NCBI RefSeq assembly: GCF_001949145.1
Contig: NW_019091555.1
Location: 221,464 to 285,463 of the forward strand
DNA length: 64,000 nt
DNA from: Acanthaster planci
Taxonomy: Eukaryota > Echinodermata > Asteroidea > Valvatida > Acanthasteridae
Direction: 5' to 3'
A program made the position numbers and the translations under genes. Below, in pieces: positions 35,197 to 48,000 of the stretch. How positions within the stretch are numbered: the stretch's first letter is position 1; each line of letters starts with the position of its first letter. A model generated the notes under the pieces. It was not told where the DNA came from and did no database searches. It saw nothing but the letters and a program-made list of their open reading frames with translations.

Positions 35197-35934
35197 CACA
35201 TTTCAGGTCGTAAATTCTGTAGTTTCGCCGCTACATCGACGTCTCATCGTCCGCCATGTTTCTGTGAACTCCCGGCTCCCGGAAGTTCACAATTTATGCA
35301 AATTGTTTTCTATTTCACTTGAAGGAAAATTTCACCTGAAGGGAATCTTCAAATGACCTGAATTAAAAGCGTGGCAAGTTTTGTTGTCAAAATGAAGTAC
35401 TTCCTGGTTTCTTTTACCAACAGAAAGTGTCGAGAATTGATCTTTCATAACTTTAGGGTCAAGTTTTATTTCCCGCATAGACCTTGAAAAAGGTCAAAGG
35501 TTATTTGAATACACGATTGCACATAACCATCAAACGACGAAGACCGAGCCAGCGACACATCTTATAATTTGGGTGTTAAAATGAACAGTGTGAAGACTTG
35601 AACTTTGCTGAAAAACACACAGGGACTCTTTTTTGTCATTCCAGATGGCCCGATCTTCTTTGGTATGTGTGATTTTTGGTACGTGAAACCATGAAGGAAT
35701 AACACTCCGACCAGCTGACTGTGCTGCTGCGCGGCTTCAAGAGCCCTACGGATCTTTGTATGCAAATGCATTGTATTCACACACACTTTGCGGGCGAACA
35801 GCTGATTTCTGCCAATCCGTACGGTGCTGTGTCTCTTCCCGTCCAGCTCGGCTAGCTGGGCAGTGTCAGCTCTCCTGGGCCTGGTTTGGACGGTTCCCGG
35901 ACTTGCATGAGCATTTCTCATCGCGGCACCGATT
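35197..35934. promoter_or_regulatory. Shared SMG7/XPR1 promoter interval
   Basis: The 738 bp between the divergent start codons must contain both 5' leaders and both core promoters unless a non-coding first exon lies elsewhere. I see no TATA box at an obvious position. There are octamer motifs ATGCAAAT at 35296-35303 and 35760-35767, and CpG-containing sequence around 35720-35880. The role in transcription is inferred from geometry alone. Confidence 0.6.
35231..35257 (-). other. Upstream ORF in SMG7 leader (8 codons)
   Basis: ATG GCG GAC ... ATG TAG on the minus strand, 34 bp before the SMG7 start codon, in the genomic leader just upstream of exon 1. Its ATG has A at -3. Whether it is transcribed depends on the unmapped start site. 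Confidence 0.55.
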
Positions 35935-35948
35935 ATGAGGTTTTCTGA
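35907..35948 (+). other. Upstream ORF overlapping the XPR1 start
   Basis: A 13-codon ORF (ATGAGC...TGA) opens 28 bp before the XPR1 ATG in another frame and closes 14 bp after the A of that ATG. If it is in the mRNA, translating it would bypass the main start. Confidence 0.5.
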
Positions 35949-36003
35949 GCATTTGGGTGCCCACATCACGCCAGAATGGCGCAAACAGTACATTAGATAT
36001 GAG
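35935..36003 (+). CDS. XPR1: XPR1 coding exon 1
   Basis: Encodes [20 protein letters not shown] then RYE, the conserved SPX start. In SPX proteins the first helices help form the inositol-pyrophosphate site. Phase 0 end at GTGAGTG. Confidence 0.97.
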
Positions 36004-39000
36004 GTGAGTGCACTCTTGTTCTAGCAATAGCGCAACAGAATTTGCAGACACGCCATTTTTATTCTTCATTTCTTTTGAATGTTTAATGATAAGTTGTTTC
36101 TTAAATTTGACATGTTTGAGAGTCTAACATGCTAGACTTTGATGCAGTTTCTCTGTTTTTTGGTACTAGGGGCCTATTTATCTTTTCCTCGCAGTGATAT
36201 TGTTACGCCCCAACTAATTATAGCATGCAGTCCCAACTATAGTTGGGCCCGTCCCAACTAGAGTGCTACAGTTGGGCCGGCTCAACTAGCAGAGAGGTCC
36301 TGTGTGCATGATGTGCCCAGCATGTGCCAAAGTCATATTGTTAACAAATGTCTTGTCATTGGTCATAGGGCTAGATAAACAGATGAAGTGCCACATTTTA
36401 GATGGTTTGTGTCAAGTGTGAGACACATCGACTTATAATGTTGAGACATTTCCCACAGACTTAGGTCAACAATAGTTGGGCCTGCCCAACTGCAGCACTA
36501 CAATTGGGACTGTCCCAACTATAGTTGGGACTTATGCTATAGTTGGGGTGTAACAATATTAAATATGACGGAAAAATGTTGCATCCTGACTCCACTTCAG
36601 CAGTTGTGTACAAAGTCTATTGGGAGTGAAGACAGTTTTCTAACTATTTCCCAACAACTTTGGGAAATTTTTCTCAGTCCAGAATTCGTGTCTTTCCAGC
36701 ATTTCTGTAATTATTGACTTTATTGAGATGATGAGAAAAGTGGAGTCAGGATGCAACATTTTTTCCAATATGAAACCTGCAGGCACAAAATGAGCATGAT
36801 GAGCTTGATCCAATGGACCATTTTTAACATGTTGAATGTGGGCACGATCGGTTGGTCAGTTGTCCTGCACTGTCTGACTGTTGGTTGATCTTGGGTGAGA
36901 TCTGTTGGTCCTGTCACCACAAGCCAATCTCTTTGACTTTGTATTAGGCTGTATGGATGAGACATGGAGGTAGAAGAGTATTTGAAAAGGGAAATAAAAG
37001 TACATACATGTACTTTGAGGTTTTGCACAGGATTGACCAATAGTAGAGCACAGTCGTCGATATCGATCAGCCACATGGATAAATGCACTATATTGGTAAT
37101 ATTTGAGGTTTTAGATTGGATTCAACAGGATGATTTTTTCATCGGTCTGAAAAATTCAATTTTATATTGATCATACTTGAGGTTTTAGATTGGATTCAAC
37201 ATGATGATTTTTTCATGGGTCTGAAAAGTCCAGTTCTACCTTGACAATTTTGTGGTGGAGAGTACGTATTTGAGATTTTAGATTGCATTTCAACAAGATT
37301 GATTGAAAATGATTTTTCATCAGTCTGAACAGAGTGATAGCTACACCGGTCGGTGCCGGTCAGGGATTCCACAACAGCATTCTATTGTCCGGCACTAAGC
37401 TTGATGAAACAACCCACCGACTGGCACAAAAATCCTTAAAAATCCCAGAAAAAAATCAGTCACTATTACCTGTAAGGATTTTAAAATCTGAACTCTTGAC
37501 CAATGTGGAAAGAAAAACTCCTTGACAAAGCAATCTAGAGCCCCCTTAAGCGGCCCCTGGGCCCCCTTTTTCACATTTTTTATTGCACTAAAGCATCAAC
37601 TACTCTATAGTATTAGTCCTAATAACCGTAATTGGGATGACTTTGTTATGTCCCATCTATAGCATCAGTCCCAACTACAGTTTAGACCATCCCAACGACT
37701 GTATAGTGTTTGGGCAGGCCCAGTGACAGTACAGAGGTCAAGTGTGTGCATGTGCCGAAGTCATTTTATTTATATCAACAAATTGTGCTTGCAGAAACAA
37801 GCTTTTATTTATGTCATGCATGTAGATGAAGTGCCATATTTATCAGTGAATTGTGTCAGGTGTCAGCTGCATAAACCTGGAGGAGGCTGAAAATTTTTCT
37901 ATTGAAATTTGCTAACAAGTGTTGGGCCAGCCCAACTGCAGCACTGTACCAGCGGTAGGGACTGTCCCAACAATAGTTAGGACAGATGCTGTAGTTAGGG
38001 CATAACATATCCAGCATTAGTGCCGCAGTTTGGCTCAACTCGCAGTAATCACCAATTTTTTGGTGAAAATCTCTTCAGTGTTTGTGGAGTTTCACCCTCC
38101 CCCAGCAGAAAGTATGAAAAACTCATTGCCACCGCCTCACCCGTGAAGCGCAGGTGAAAATAATGCTAGCAGCATGCAGTCACTGTTGATACGTTCAAGG
38201 AAGGATTGAAAAGACAACCCAGCACCTCGCTGATGTTCGGCCTTGTCTCCGGACATTGCCCCATTCCTGGATCCATGCAACAGATAAAAACCACGAGCAA
38301 ACAAACACATCCCCTGAGCATGAGGTGATACATGTGGTTACAACAAATACACCACAATCAGAGATGCATCCCCTTAGAATGGGATGATTGCTGGCAGACT
38401 ATCAGAGATTACAGCGATTAACTAATACTGTTACATGTACATGCACAGTAGGTCCACTCATGTAGCACATGGTGTGATGCCCACCTGCATACTACATGGA
38501 CACATACATGTATGTACGGTACATGATCATACGTTTTATACATGTCACTGATACAGTTTATCGTAGTAGCCAAATTGCACCACTGAACTTTGGGACTGCA
38601 CCAACTACAGTTGGGACTGATGCTCTAGTTGGGTCATACCAACCACACATAAGATTCCGTTTTTAAGTCCAAGAAAATGATTATCTTACGCCCAACTGTG
38701 GCAGTGGTCCCAACTGTATTTCTGCCAGGTCCAGCTGTCATGGCTGTAGATTGGAAAACACGATGCATATGTACTGTAGCAAAATGCAGCCATTTCGAGG
38801 ATCCCAATTTGCCTAAATTTCATGGAATGCAAGACTGGGACCTATTCAAGCGTTAAGTCGTTACTTTTCTACCAACATTTGGTTTATCGGCCACAGAATG
38901 CACATGAACAGAGAATTTACTGGCCTGCCGCCTTGTGGGCAATTACTCTATCCCAAGTACTGTATTATAGGAGGAACCGTTGCCGTAGTTGGGAACAAGA

Positions 39001-42000
39001 TTGAAAGCATATGATCTGTTTAAAACCTTTAGGATGTTCGGCCTTGTTTCAGGGCATTGCCCTGGTATGTGCTGGGCCTAGACAACAGATAAAACCACTA
39101 GCAAACAAACACATCCCTTGAAGTGGTTGATAGTGGTTGGTCACATTATCAGAGATTACTGGGATAGCAGGTATTCTTCTCAACTGTGACAGGCTCAAAA
39201 TAAATTCATGAGCTGATCATAGAAAACGTCTGAAAATACGGTTATAGTTTTTGGCAGTCTCAGTGCCAGAGAAAATACCATAGACTAATCCGATTAGATG
39301 CCATAACTGCGATGGCGCGGCACTCAGACACACATTCTTCAGCTTGACACGTGAAATCACGTCACCCTATTTGTCAAAGAAGTATGTTACACAGACATAC
39401 CACCAGTCCACAAGCAGTGTGCCATTGCAGTAATGGCTTCAAATTTTGATGTCGACTTATGCCTCAGATGAGTTGCACAAAAAGTGATGAAACTACATGT
39501 GCATTTACTAGCAGTTAAGATACTTGCTACAAAAAAGTTGCCAGGAATATTTAATTGCCTACTTAGTCTCTAGGGAAAGAAAACAAAAATGGAGAGATTG
39601 CGATAAAATTATTTGCTGCATGCACTAACTAGGCTAAAAACCAATTGTACAGTTCAAATAAATGATGCAGGCGTTGTCATTCAGTCGTTCAAATTTGTTT
39701 GTAGTGCAGAGCTACACATACGGGAACTTTGCCTCACCGTCCAGTAATCTGTGAGGGTGAAATGTCTATGTATGAATTGACTTTTTGCTGGGGGGGAATT
39801 CAATTCAATTTTAATTTTCTTTTTTGTTTCGTTTTGTTTCACCAATGCAAACCTTCTTTTGTGAAGAAAGGGCAGTACCAGACCAAGAAATGTAGTAAAA
39901 ATTATCTTGCAAATGTACACGTACATGTACCTGTACCCAGTATAAACATAAAAAAATCCCACATTTACATTGTAGGCAGAGTGTGCAGATGTGTAACATT
40001 CAAATACATGTAATGGGACCTTAATGTTATGTTTTTCTTGCTTATGGTTGCAACAATGTTTTTGCTTGTTTTATTTTCACTTTTAGTGAAACGATCAATG
40101 AATATTGTTGTAGATTGCTGTCACTTACAGTTTCATTCGTTTGGTAGAAGATACAGGTGTCAATTTCATGCTTAATGTAAGCAAATGAACTTTAATTCTT
40201 TTATATTGATCTAGGAGTTTGAAGCTGTGAGGGCATTGACCAGTTCTGTCTTTTTTTCCCGGTTAATGGGTCTAAAAATCATCAGACAGGTATAAAATCC
40301 AAAAGTCATTTTCTTTGCACTGAGCATGTTAATTAATAACGTTGCAGGGGCATGTACCAAAACTAAATGCCTCACACCAGATGTTGCATATTGTCAGCAT
40401 CATTAAATTGGGGATTGGGGCTTGCTTTGACATTTATTTTTAAACAGTTGAGATAAGAAGGTGTTTTTGGAATCTGCTGCATGTTTTATCAGGTATGCGT
40501 TTAAAAATACATTGACATGTACTGAGGAAACATTGCTACATGTGATCAGCCAAGCTAACAAAGTCTGAATGCCAGAGCCATTGAGTTTGGAGGTCTTTGA
40601 AAGAATCTTGCACAGAGTCAGGAATCCTTAATATTCTTTACATACAAAAGGTCCACTTTCATCAGGATGATATGCTAAAAATAAGGAGTTCAGTTTGCTC
40701 TTTCTCATGTGGAATCACATTTTGTTGAGTGGGGACATATGGGTCGTTCCACAAAGTTTGGGCACAGTTTGTGACGGCGTCCCTTGTTACATCAGTGAAA
40801 ATAAACATCTTTTTTCCCTGCATGTGGATTCTAAATTGACATTGTTCTAAATCTTGCTAGGTTCTTGTAGTGGTGTGCTTCATCTTTGCTGAATAATATG
40901 ACTTAATCTGTCGTAATGTGAAAATAATGGGCAATGAAAGTTACCGATGTAACAAGTGACGCCGTCACAAACTGTGCCCGAACTTCATGGAATGACCCAT
41001 ATACATACGTACATGAACATGTACCGGTATGTAACAGTAGCAGACACAGGAAATGTCAGTGTGCTTGTGTGTGTTGGAAGCCCCTCAATCATTATAATGA
41101 TTCCACATTTCAGTATTGTCTTTGTGTTTTCCTCAAAAATTGAGCACCCACTGAACTCAAGGTTTTAGACAGATGTCTCAAAACTTGCTCTGGTGATCTG
41201 GGGTTACAAGAGTTTTGTAGACCCGTGGATTGGAAAAAGTTCATGTGCACAGGAAGAAAATACCTCTTACAGTCCTCAGCACTCCAATTTGACTAAAAAA
41301 CAAATGTCACAAATCCTTTGAGATTCAGAAAGATGATTTCTTCAATGGAAGAATAATGCTATGGACCTTGAGCAGTATGAATGGGAAAGCCAAATGATGC
41401 ATGGTGTGGCGCATCCAGTGCTGAACTCTTGACCTGTAATGTATGCGGGTTTGGTGCATTCCATCTGAGCCCTCCTGGGGTGAGTCCACCTTTGGACGAA
41501 GGGGTCACACGGAGCGCTCTCGTGTCATTTCTCAAAAGCACGACCAGAACGTGCCTATATCCACCCGCTCTTTCTCGTTAAGATACAAATAGGAGAAAGG
41601 CCAGAAACAGAAAGGTTGATGCTTTTTAAACCACCCCCTCAAGATCTTTCAAAATCTGACGGGAGATTTTGGATAGACATGTTTGTTGTGGAAAAGTTTT
41701 AGGGAAAAAAAAAACCAGCGTTGAGTTTGTCACAGGTCCTTTGTAAACTCATTTTGCAAGTCCTTTTGCCAATCCTTTTGCAGGTTCAGTTACATGTAGA
41801 ATAATATTAGCTCGCAATATGCTTTTTGTCACTAGTCCATTTAATAGCCAGGACTCGACTTGAGGTACGACTTGTGAGGGACGTGCACTGACTTGCGGGG
41901 ACTTGTGATGTGCTCCGACTATAACACTGCCATCCTCTGGTACATGTACATCGCTCACGTCCCTTGATGCCCCTCAAAATGTAAAGTGCCAAGAATATCA

Positions 42001-45000
42001 ATTTTTTTATGTACAGCAGTCAAAGAGGATTCAGGAAGGATTTTGACAGAAGTGCTCCCCAAGGTTTTTAAGGATAATGGATAATAACGTGTCTGCTGCG
42101 ATTGCATGACAAGTGTCTGAGCAGCCAAATGAGAATCTCCTGCTGCAATCAAGGAAGCTTTTGTACGTTGTGTTAAATGATGGGGGAGATGCATGCCTGA
42201 AAAAGTGCAGTGAACTTGGCGATCTTGGCACCTGTATCTGACACATTTGCAGGTTGCATCTCACTGCAATTCATCATTTGTTTTATGAACACTGGACAGC
42301 AAAAGAAACTTGCCACTTCTGTCAAAGGCCACACATAAAAAGATTAAGATAATCACTTACTTTTGGGCATGTGATTAGGAAGGGGTATTGCAGCATAGCT
42401 GTGTACAAAAATTGTTTATTTCTGTGGAGTGAATTTTTATGTGTGGCCTTTGACAGCAGTGGCAAAGTTTCTTTTGCTGTCCAGTGTATATTTCAGGAGT
42501 GTGTACATTCACTGTATGTATGCTGTTGCCACCTGAAAAGGCACATGTAAGTTGAAATCCTGAAAAAACACGTTCATATACTGGTATAAAGTCCTGTTTA
42601 CTGGTACTTGACTTTTTGGTTTCGTTTGTTTTTCAATTTTCAAGACAGGTGTAAAAAATTGTCAAGGGAGGAGGTCTTTTATTTGTTTGTGTTTCTTGCA
42701 AGCACAAATTCTCAAGTGATTAATGGGCAGTAGAGCCATAAATTGGGCAGTTGCGCATGGCTGGTTTGGGGAGGAGAGTGGGATGGGGGGGAGGCAGGAA
42801 CTGCAAGAGTACATACATGTACATTGTACATGTACATGTATACCATCCTCTCTGTTCTACTCCGAAATAAATATATCAGAAGCAGGGGCTAGATGGAAGT
42901 ACTGTGCTCCATCCATGATGTCAAAAAAATGAGAGAGGTATAGTACATGGATGAGAGACACTTGAATACCATAGCTACTGGGTGTCCCCGGTGCGCCCAT
43001 GTGCAGCATAGACATTACCAGGCTTGTGTACTTGGAGTAGTTTCTGAAGGTCGCGTTTTGTCCACGCCACTGGCATGAGAACCACTTTGACCTTCACTGG
43101 TTGTTCTCATCAACAGTCCATGCAGTGTTATCTTTAGGCTCTGTCCCTCAGTGACCAGTTCATAATTGTCTATATATTTTTCTTTTTCAAGCTGCCCAGC
43201 TTTTGTAGTTCTCAACGGTTGGATGGTGCATCTGACCCGTCCACTGTTGGGCCGTCCAAAGTCTGTCAGCTCGGAGTCACCCCCTTCGTATTGATAATAG
43301 TTTGCCGAGCTTGCCTCTGCACCTTCACCAGTTCAGTGACTCAGGGAAGGTTGAGAAGAGATAGATAACTAACTTCCCTAATACACCTGTAGACACATGA
43401 CGCCATTAGTTAGCTACCGGCATGATTCAATCTGCATGATAAATTGATGATTAAGAGGGTATATGTACGCAGCTCTTTCTCCTGTAATCTCCACATACAA
43501 TGCAGTTACTTCTGTTACAGAGGAGTTTTAAAGACTGTCTGTTCATGGTTTAATTTTACTATCCGTGCAAGTGTAACGGTGTTATTCATTTTCTATAATA
43601 TTATTGATTTTTTTTTGTCAAAAGAGGCTAAGAGAGCTTTTGTCCGAAATCTGTTACACACAGTCGAAATGGAAGAGTCTCCCGATGAGTGGACCAAGTC
43701 AATTCTGTAAACTGCACTGGTACATGTACCAGTATAGTCAGCAAAATCCACCTGGAGTGTGGAACAACACCTAAATCCTGTGTACATTGTCGGTTTGTTT
43801 GTTCAATGGAGCTCGGGAACAAGACCCTTGCTCTGTGTTTGTTCCAATCCATGTGCAGGTCCAACAAAACCCAACTGGACTTACATGTTACCCCCCCCCG
43901 TGGTGCTCTGTGCACCACACAGGCTCATGTGCCTGTACATAATAATAGACATCAAATGGGCCTCATTTGTAAGCTTCATGCATAGAGCTGTATACTTCAT
44001 GCTGCCCCACAATGCTCCCCAGTTGGGGGGAGAACCAGCTGGCGGGTTAAATTCATTCAGGGAGACTTGTAGTTCCAGTAGTCGTAGCATGGAAGAATAT
44101 GGTTAGAGTGGAACTTAAACACTCAACTGCTTTTTTGGAACCATCTAAGAAGGGAGGGGTACCGGGTGGTTTTTACCACCGCTAACAACTTGGCCATCCT
44201 GTACCTGATTTTTTTTTTTAAACTGGGAATAGAAACACTTCTGATCAGTACATCTGTGGAGCCGTCAACTCAATTTTGCTTATGGTCTTCTTGTTACGGT
44301 CATTTGGAGTTGAAGGCCACACACGCCAGCCCGTGTGCATTGAGCGTGGCAGTGGAAAAGCATACATTTTCAGCTGACCCGTCTAGGGAAAAATGGCCGC
44401 TGCCAAAAAATGACGGCTAAGAGTCACATACAAAATTTCCTAAAATCTCGGCTTGTGAAAAAATGCACTGTGGAGATATCAGAAACACAGTTGGGGGAGA
44501 GGGGAGATTGTTCCCCTCTGGCTCCTTTAGGATGTAACAGGTCAGTTTCTGCTTTGAGGTGAATTTTCTCTTGCATTTAACATTTATTTCATTTCTTAAG
44601 CGTCATTTCTTTTAACAATATTCAATAGCACTGTAAATATCAAAATAGCAAAAATAATATGATTATACAATAACAATTACATAAAACTACAATTAAAATT
44701 ATAATTAAAAATTACGAAACTACATGTAAATTACAGGTTCAACTTATGCTTAATAAAGCATAAATTTATATGAATAAGACCTTGTTAATTATAACATTTA
44801 TTAAAAAGGTGCGTCTTGATCCAACGCTTGAACTCGTTTTCATTTGTAATATCTTTCAACTGGTTTGGCAAAGAATTCTACAACATCAGTCCAGCTATAG
44901 CAAATCCCCTGTTGTTAAGTTTATTATACGATCAGGGAACCTGAAGACTCAAGGTTGCATTTGACACACTTTTGAATGAAAGGTTTCCCCCTGTTACTCC

Positions 45001-48000
45001 TGGTGAGCTTTGAACGCAGGAAACAGTGACTAAGTTTGATAATTGGTTCTGTCCTTTTTCCAGGAACTGAAGAATCTACTGTATGAGGCCCAGGAGTCAG
45101 CCCCAGACCCCGAGGGTGAGTGCTGATGTGCTATTTGCCTCACGTTTTAGGCCAGGCAAACAGATTATGTTTTCAAGTTATCCAACCCAGCCAGTACCCA
45201 ATTTCGTGGCGCTACCACTAAGTACTGGTACATGATTATATGCAACAGAGGTTACAAGTATTTCAAGGAGACCGTAAGCAGTAAGCTCGGCAGAAGGCAC
45301 ATAAACCTTGAAGGAAAAATTTGCTGAAGCGAGACGTAACAATGGGCATATGTACATATGCATGCATAACCACAAGCACATTCTAGTAAGCACAATTTTT
45401 CTGCTGTTAAGCAGCTCCGTGGAAGTGCTCAGAATCTTTTCTTTTTTTTATTTGAAAAGTTGAATGTGTAGAAAACGAGGCCATCCTTGGAGGAAGGAAT
45501 AATTCTACCTTATATTTTTTGACCAAAAAACATTAGATTAAAAATGTTTCACCCCTGTATCCACCCTAATTTTGTTTTGATGTACCCGTTACATGTAATA
45601 CAGCCATTTTGGGGCAAAAGTGATGTCAATTTTGTGGCGTCTGTAGTTGCCCGTTCATAGCTTTTCTTCCCCTGTAACCCTCACTCGCCAATTTGAGGTG
45701 AAACATGAGCCATACTTGACATATTTAACCAAAAGTTAAGAATTTGAATGCCTTAAATCTTACTCTATAGCAATATTGATAGCACAGTTCAAACGTTTTA
45801 GATCTTCACTTCACAAACACTACCAAAAAATGATTGGGAGAGAGATAGGCAAAATATATCACCAACCTACAGAAAGAGCCTAGATACAGGAAAAATGAGA
45901 CTAGTATCTCAAATAGCAAATATGGTGCTGATTTTTGTAACTTTTGACGAAAGCATGACAGAAAAAGCCAAAGATAACGCTGTTTTGGGCATTGTAATAT
46001 CTTGAGCCTGTTCGGTCTTTCAACAGCACATGCCCCAACTGAAATGCATCTGAGGTCATAGGCCCTATCAGTGCCGTTTAGCACAGCCATTCCCTGCCTC
46101 ACGCATGTGCTTGTTCCCATAAGACCTTGCCTTTTTGAAATACTGGACTGGCTCATTATAAACAAAAAGCTTTGATTGAGTCGATGCGAACATCATAACG
46201 GTTTGCACCTAGATTTTCAGTGGATCTATTGCCATCGATTTTTAATTCTAGTTTCAATTTTGAACTCAAAGGATTTGGAATTTTTGAGTCCCCCTGGAAG
46301 AGTTTCTCAGTCGTTAGACAGAAAGTTTACTTGTGTTTGAATGCCCGAATGAACCCAATATTGATTGCATAATTTGGCAGTGTCTGGGGAAGCCATAGTG
46401 GAGAGGCATTATGCCAAATTCGAGGAGACGTTTCTGAAACTCTGCGAGAAAGAGCTGACCAAAATCAACACATTCTTCAGTGGTAAGTTTGTCTACAAAT
46501 CTTGTTTTCATATTGGTAAAAGTGCATAAAATACATGTTTGAGGCCGCATCTGAATCTCTTGTCTAGAGCAAGGTCCACATGTAGGTCTTCGCTCCATTG
46601 GAAATGCGTGGAGACGCGCAGACAATAGACCTAGCCGTAGCTCTGGAAGCCCGTTTCGGACACGGCCTGATTCAGATGTACTGGTACCATATAAAAATGG
46701 AATAATGTAGTTGTAAAATAGATAGGTACGGAAAAAATTGAGAAGGAATAAAAGACTAGCCCCGGTAGTTTTTGAAAATAACATGGACGGAAAAAATTCA
46801 GTCGTGTGGTTGTTCTCATGTATAGTTTCACCCCATGGGAGGGGAACACGGGACAAGGCTAATCTGATTGTCCTTCAACAGCTGATGCTAGGAAATGATC
46901 AACTTCCATTTCATGTGTCAGTTCCGAGCTCCTGCGGCAGGGTTCTCCGAGGCTTCCAGGCATGAGGGGATGATTTGTAGACACACTTGTGGGGTCCCGC
47001 TGTCAGGTGTAAATATTGTCATCGTTTCCTCTGTGGCAGGGAGGAAGAGGGTAGCATGGATGGGACAGTAGGGAGGTGAAATATCTCCATCAGGGGTTGA
47101 ATCACTCAATTGCCGGGGGAGGGGGGATTTCCAGGTTTCCCTGGATGGCTTAGATTTAGGCTTCTTCCTGCAATTGTCAGTTTCTTATCTCGTCTGTTTT
47201 GATATGATTGGATGTGATCGGAAGACCCACCTTTTAAACAACCTGTTCCTAGAAAAACGTGTTGCATCTTTGGGTCAGCAGGGGCAGTGACCTCACAGTC
47301 ATAGTGCCTCTTTTAACCTGCTGTGGCCTGACGCACAGGTACAGGCTTGGTGTACCTTTTTCGGACATTTGTTTAAAAGAATAAAATTCCTGTGGGCTAC
47401 ACATTTTTGGGCACATTGTTTCAAACCCAGTGATAGGCCCCTTTCCTTTGTATGCAAAGATGGTCTCTTACATGTAGACATGGTAGTAGTTATTGTTATG
47501 AAACACCAGAGACAGCTTGCTCAAGGCTCTCACTGCGGATATTCTTAGATTTGTGAATTGCAAAGCTGAGGGTGTTTTGGGGCATACTCGAAAAAGGTAA
47601 AACAAGGAGCTGAACCAGGGGTTGTACAGGGTAACTGTCCAATAACGCTGGATTGCCAAAACATTCAACCGGTGTCCAACAAAACAGTGATACATGTACA
47701 TGTAGCTCAACTGGTGTTTAATAAAACAGCAATACATGTAAGTCAACTGGTGTCCAACAGTTATTGGCTACACCTGCCGAAAGGCACCCTGAATTGCCTG
47801 AATTAGGTTCACAGGTACACGGGCACAACTTCAGTGTGTTGGAAATTCTTCACCTTGTCTGATTTCTCCTCCCGTGCCTTCATCGACAGAGAAGGAAGCG
47901 GAAGCCATGCGGCGCTTTGCGCAGCTCTCGGATGAGCTCCGGCAGGTGGACTCGCAGACGGTGGCCAACAGCGCCACGCTGCGCCGTCGCCGCAGCAGCA

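Noticed and set aside
44770-44964. Plus-strand frame resembling a retrotransposon remnant
   Set aside because: Surrounding AT-rich DNA hints at a repeat, but I could not identify any reverse-transcriptase or endonuclease motif.
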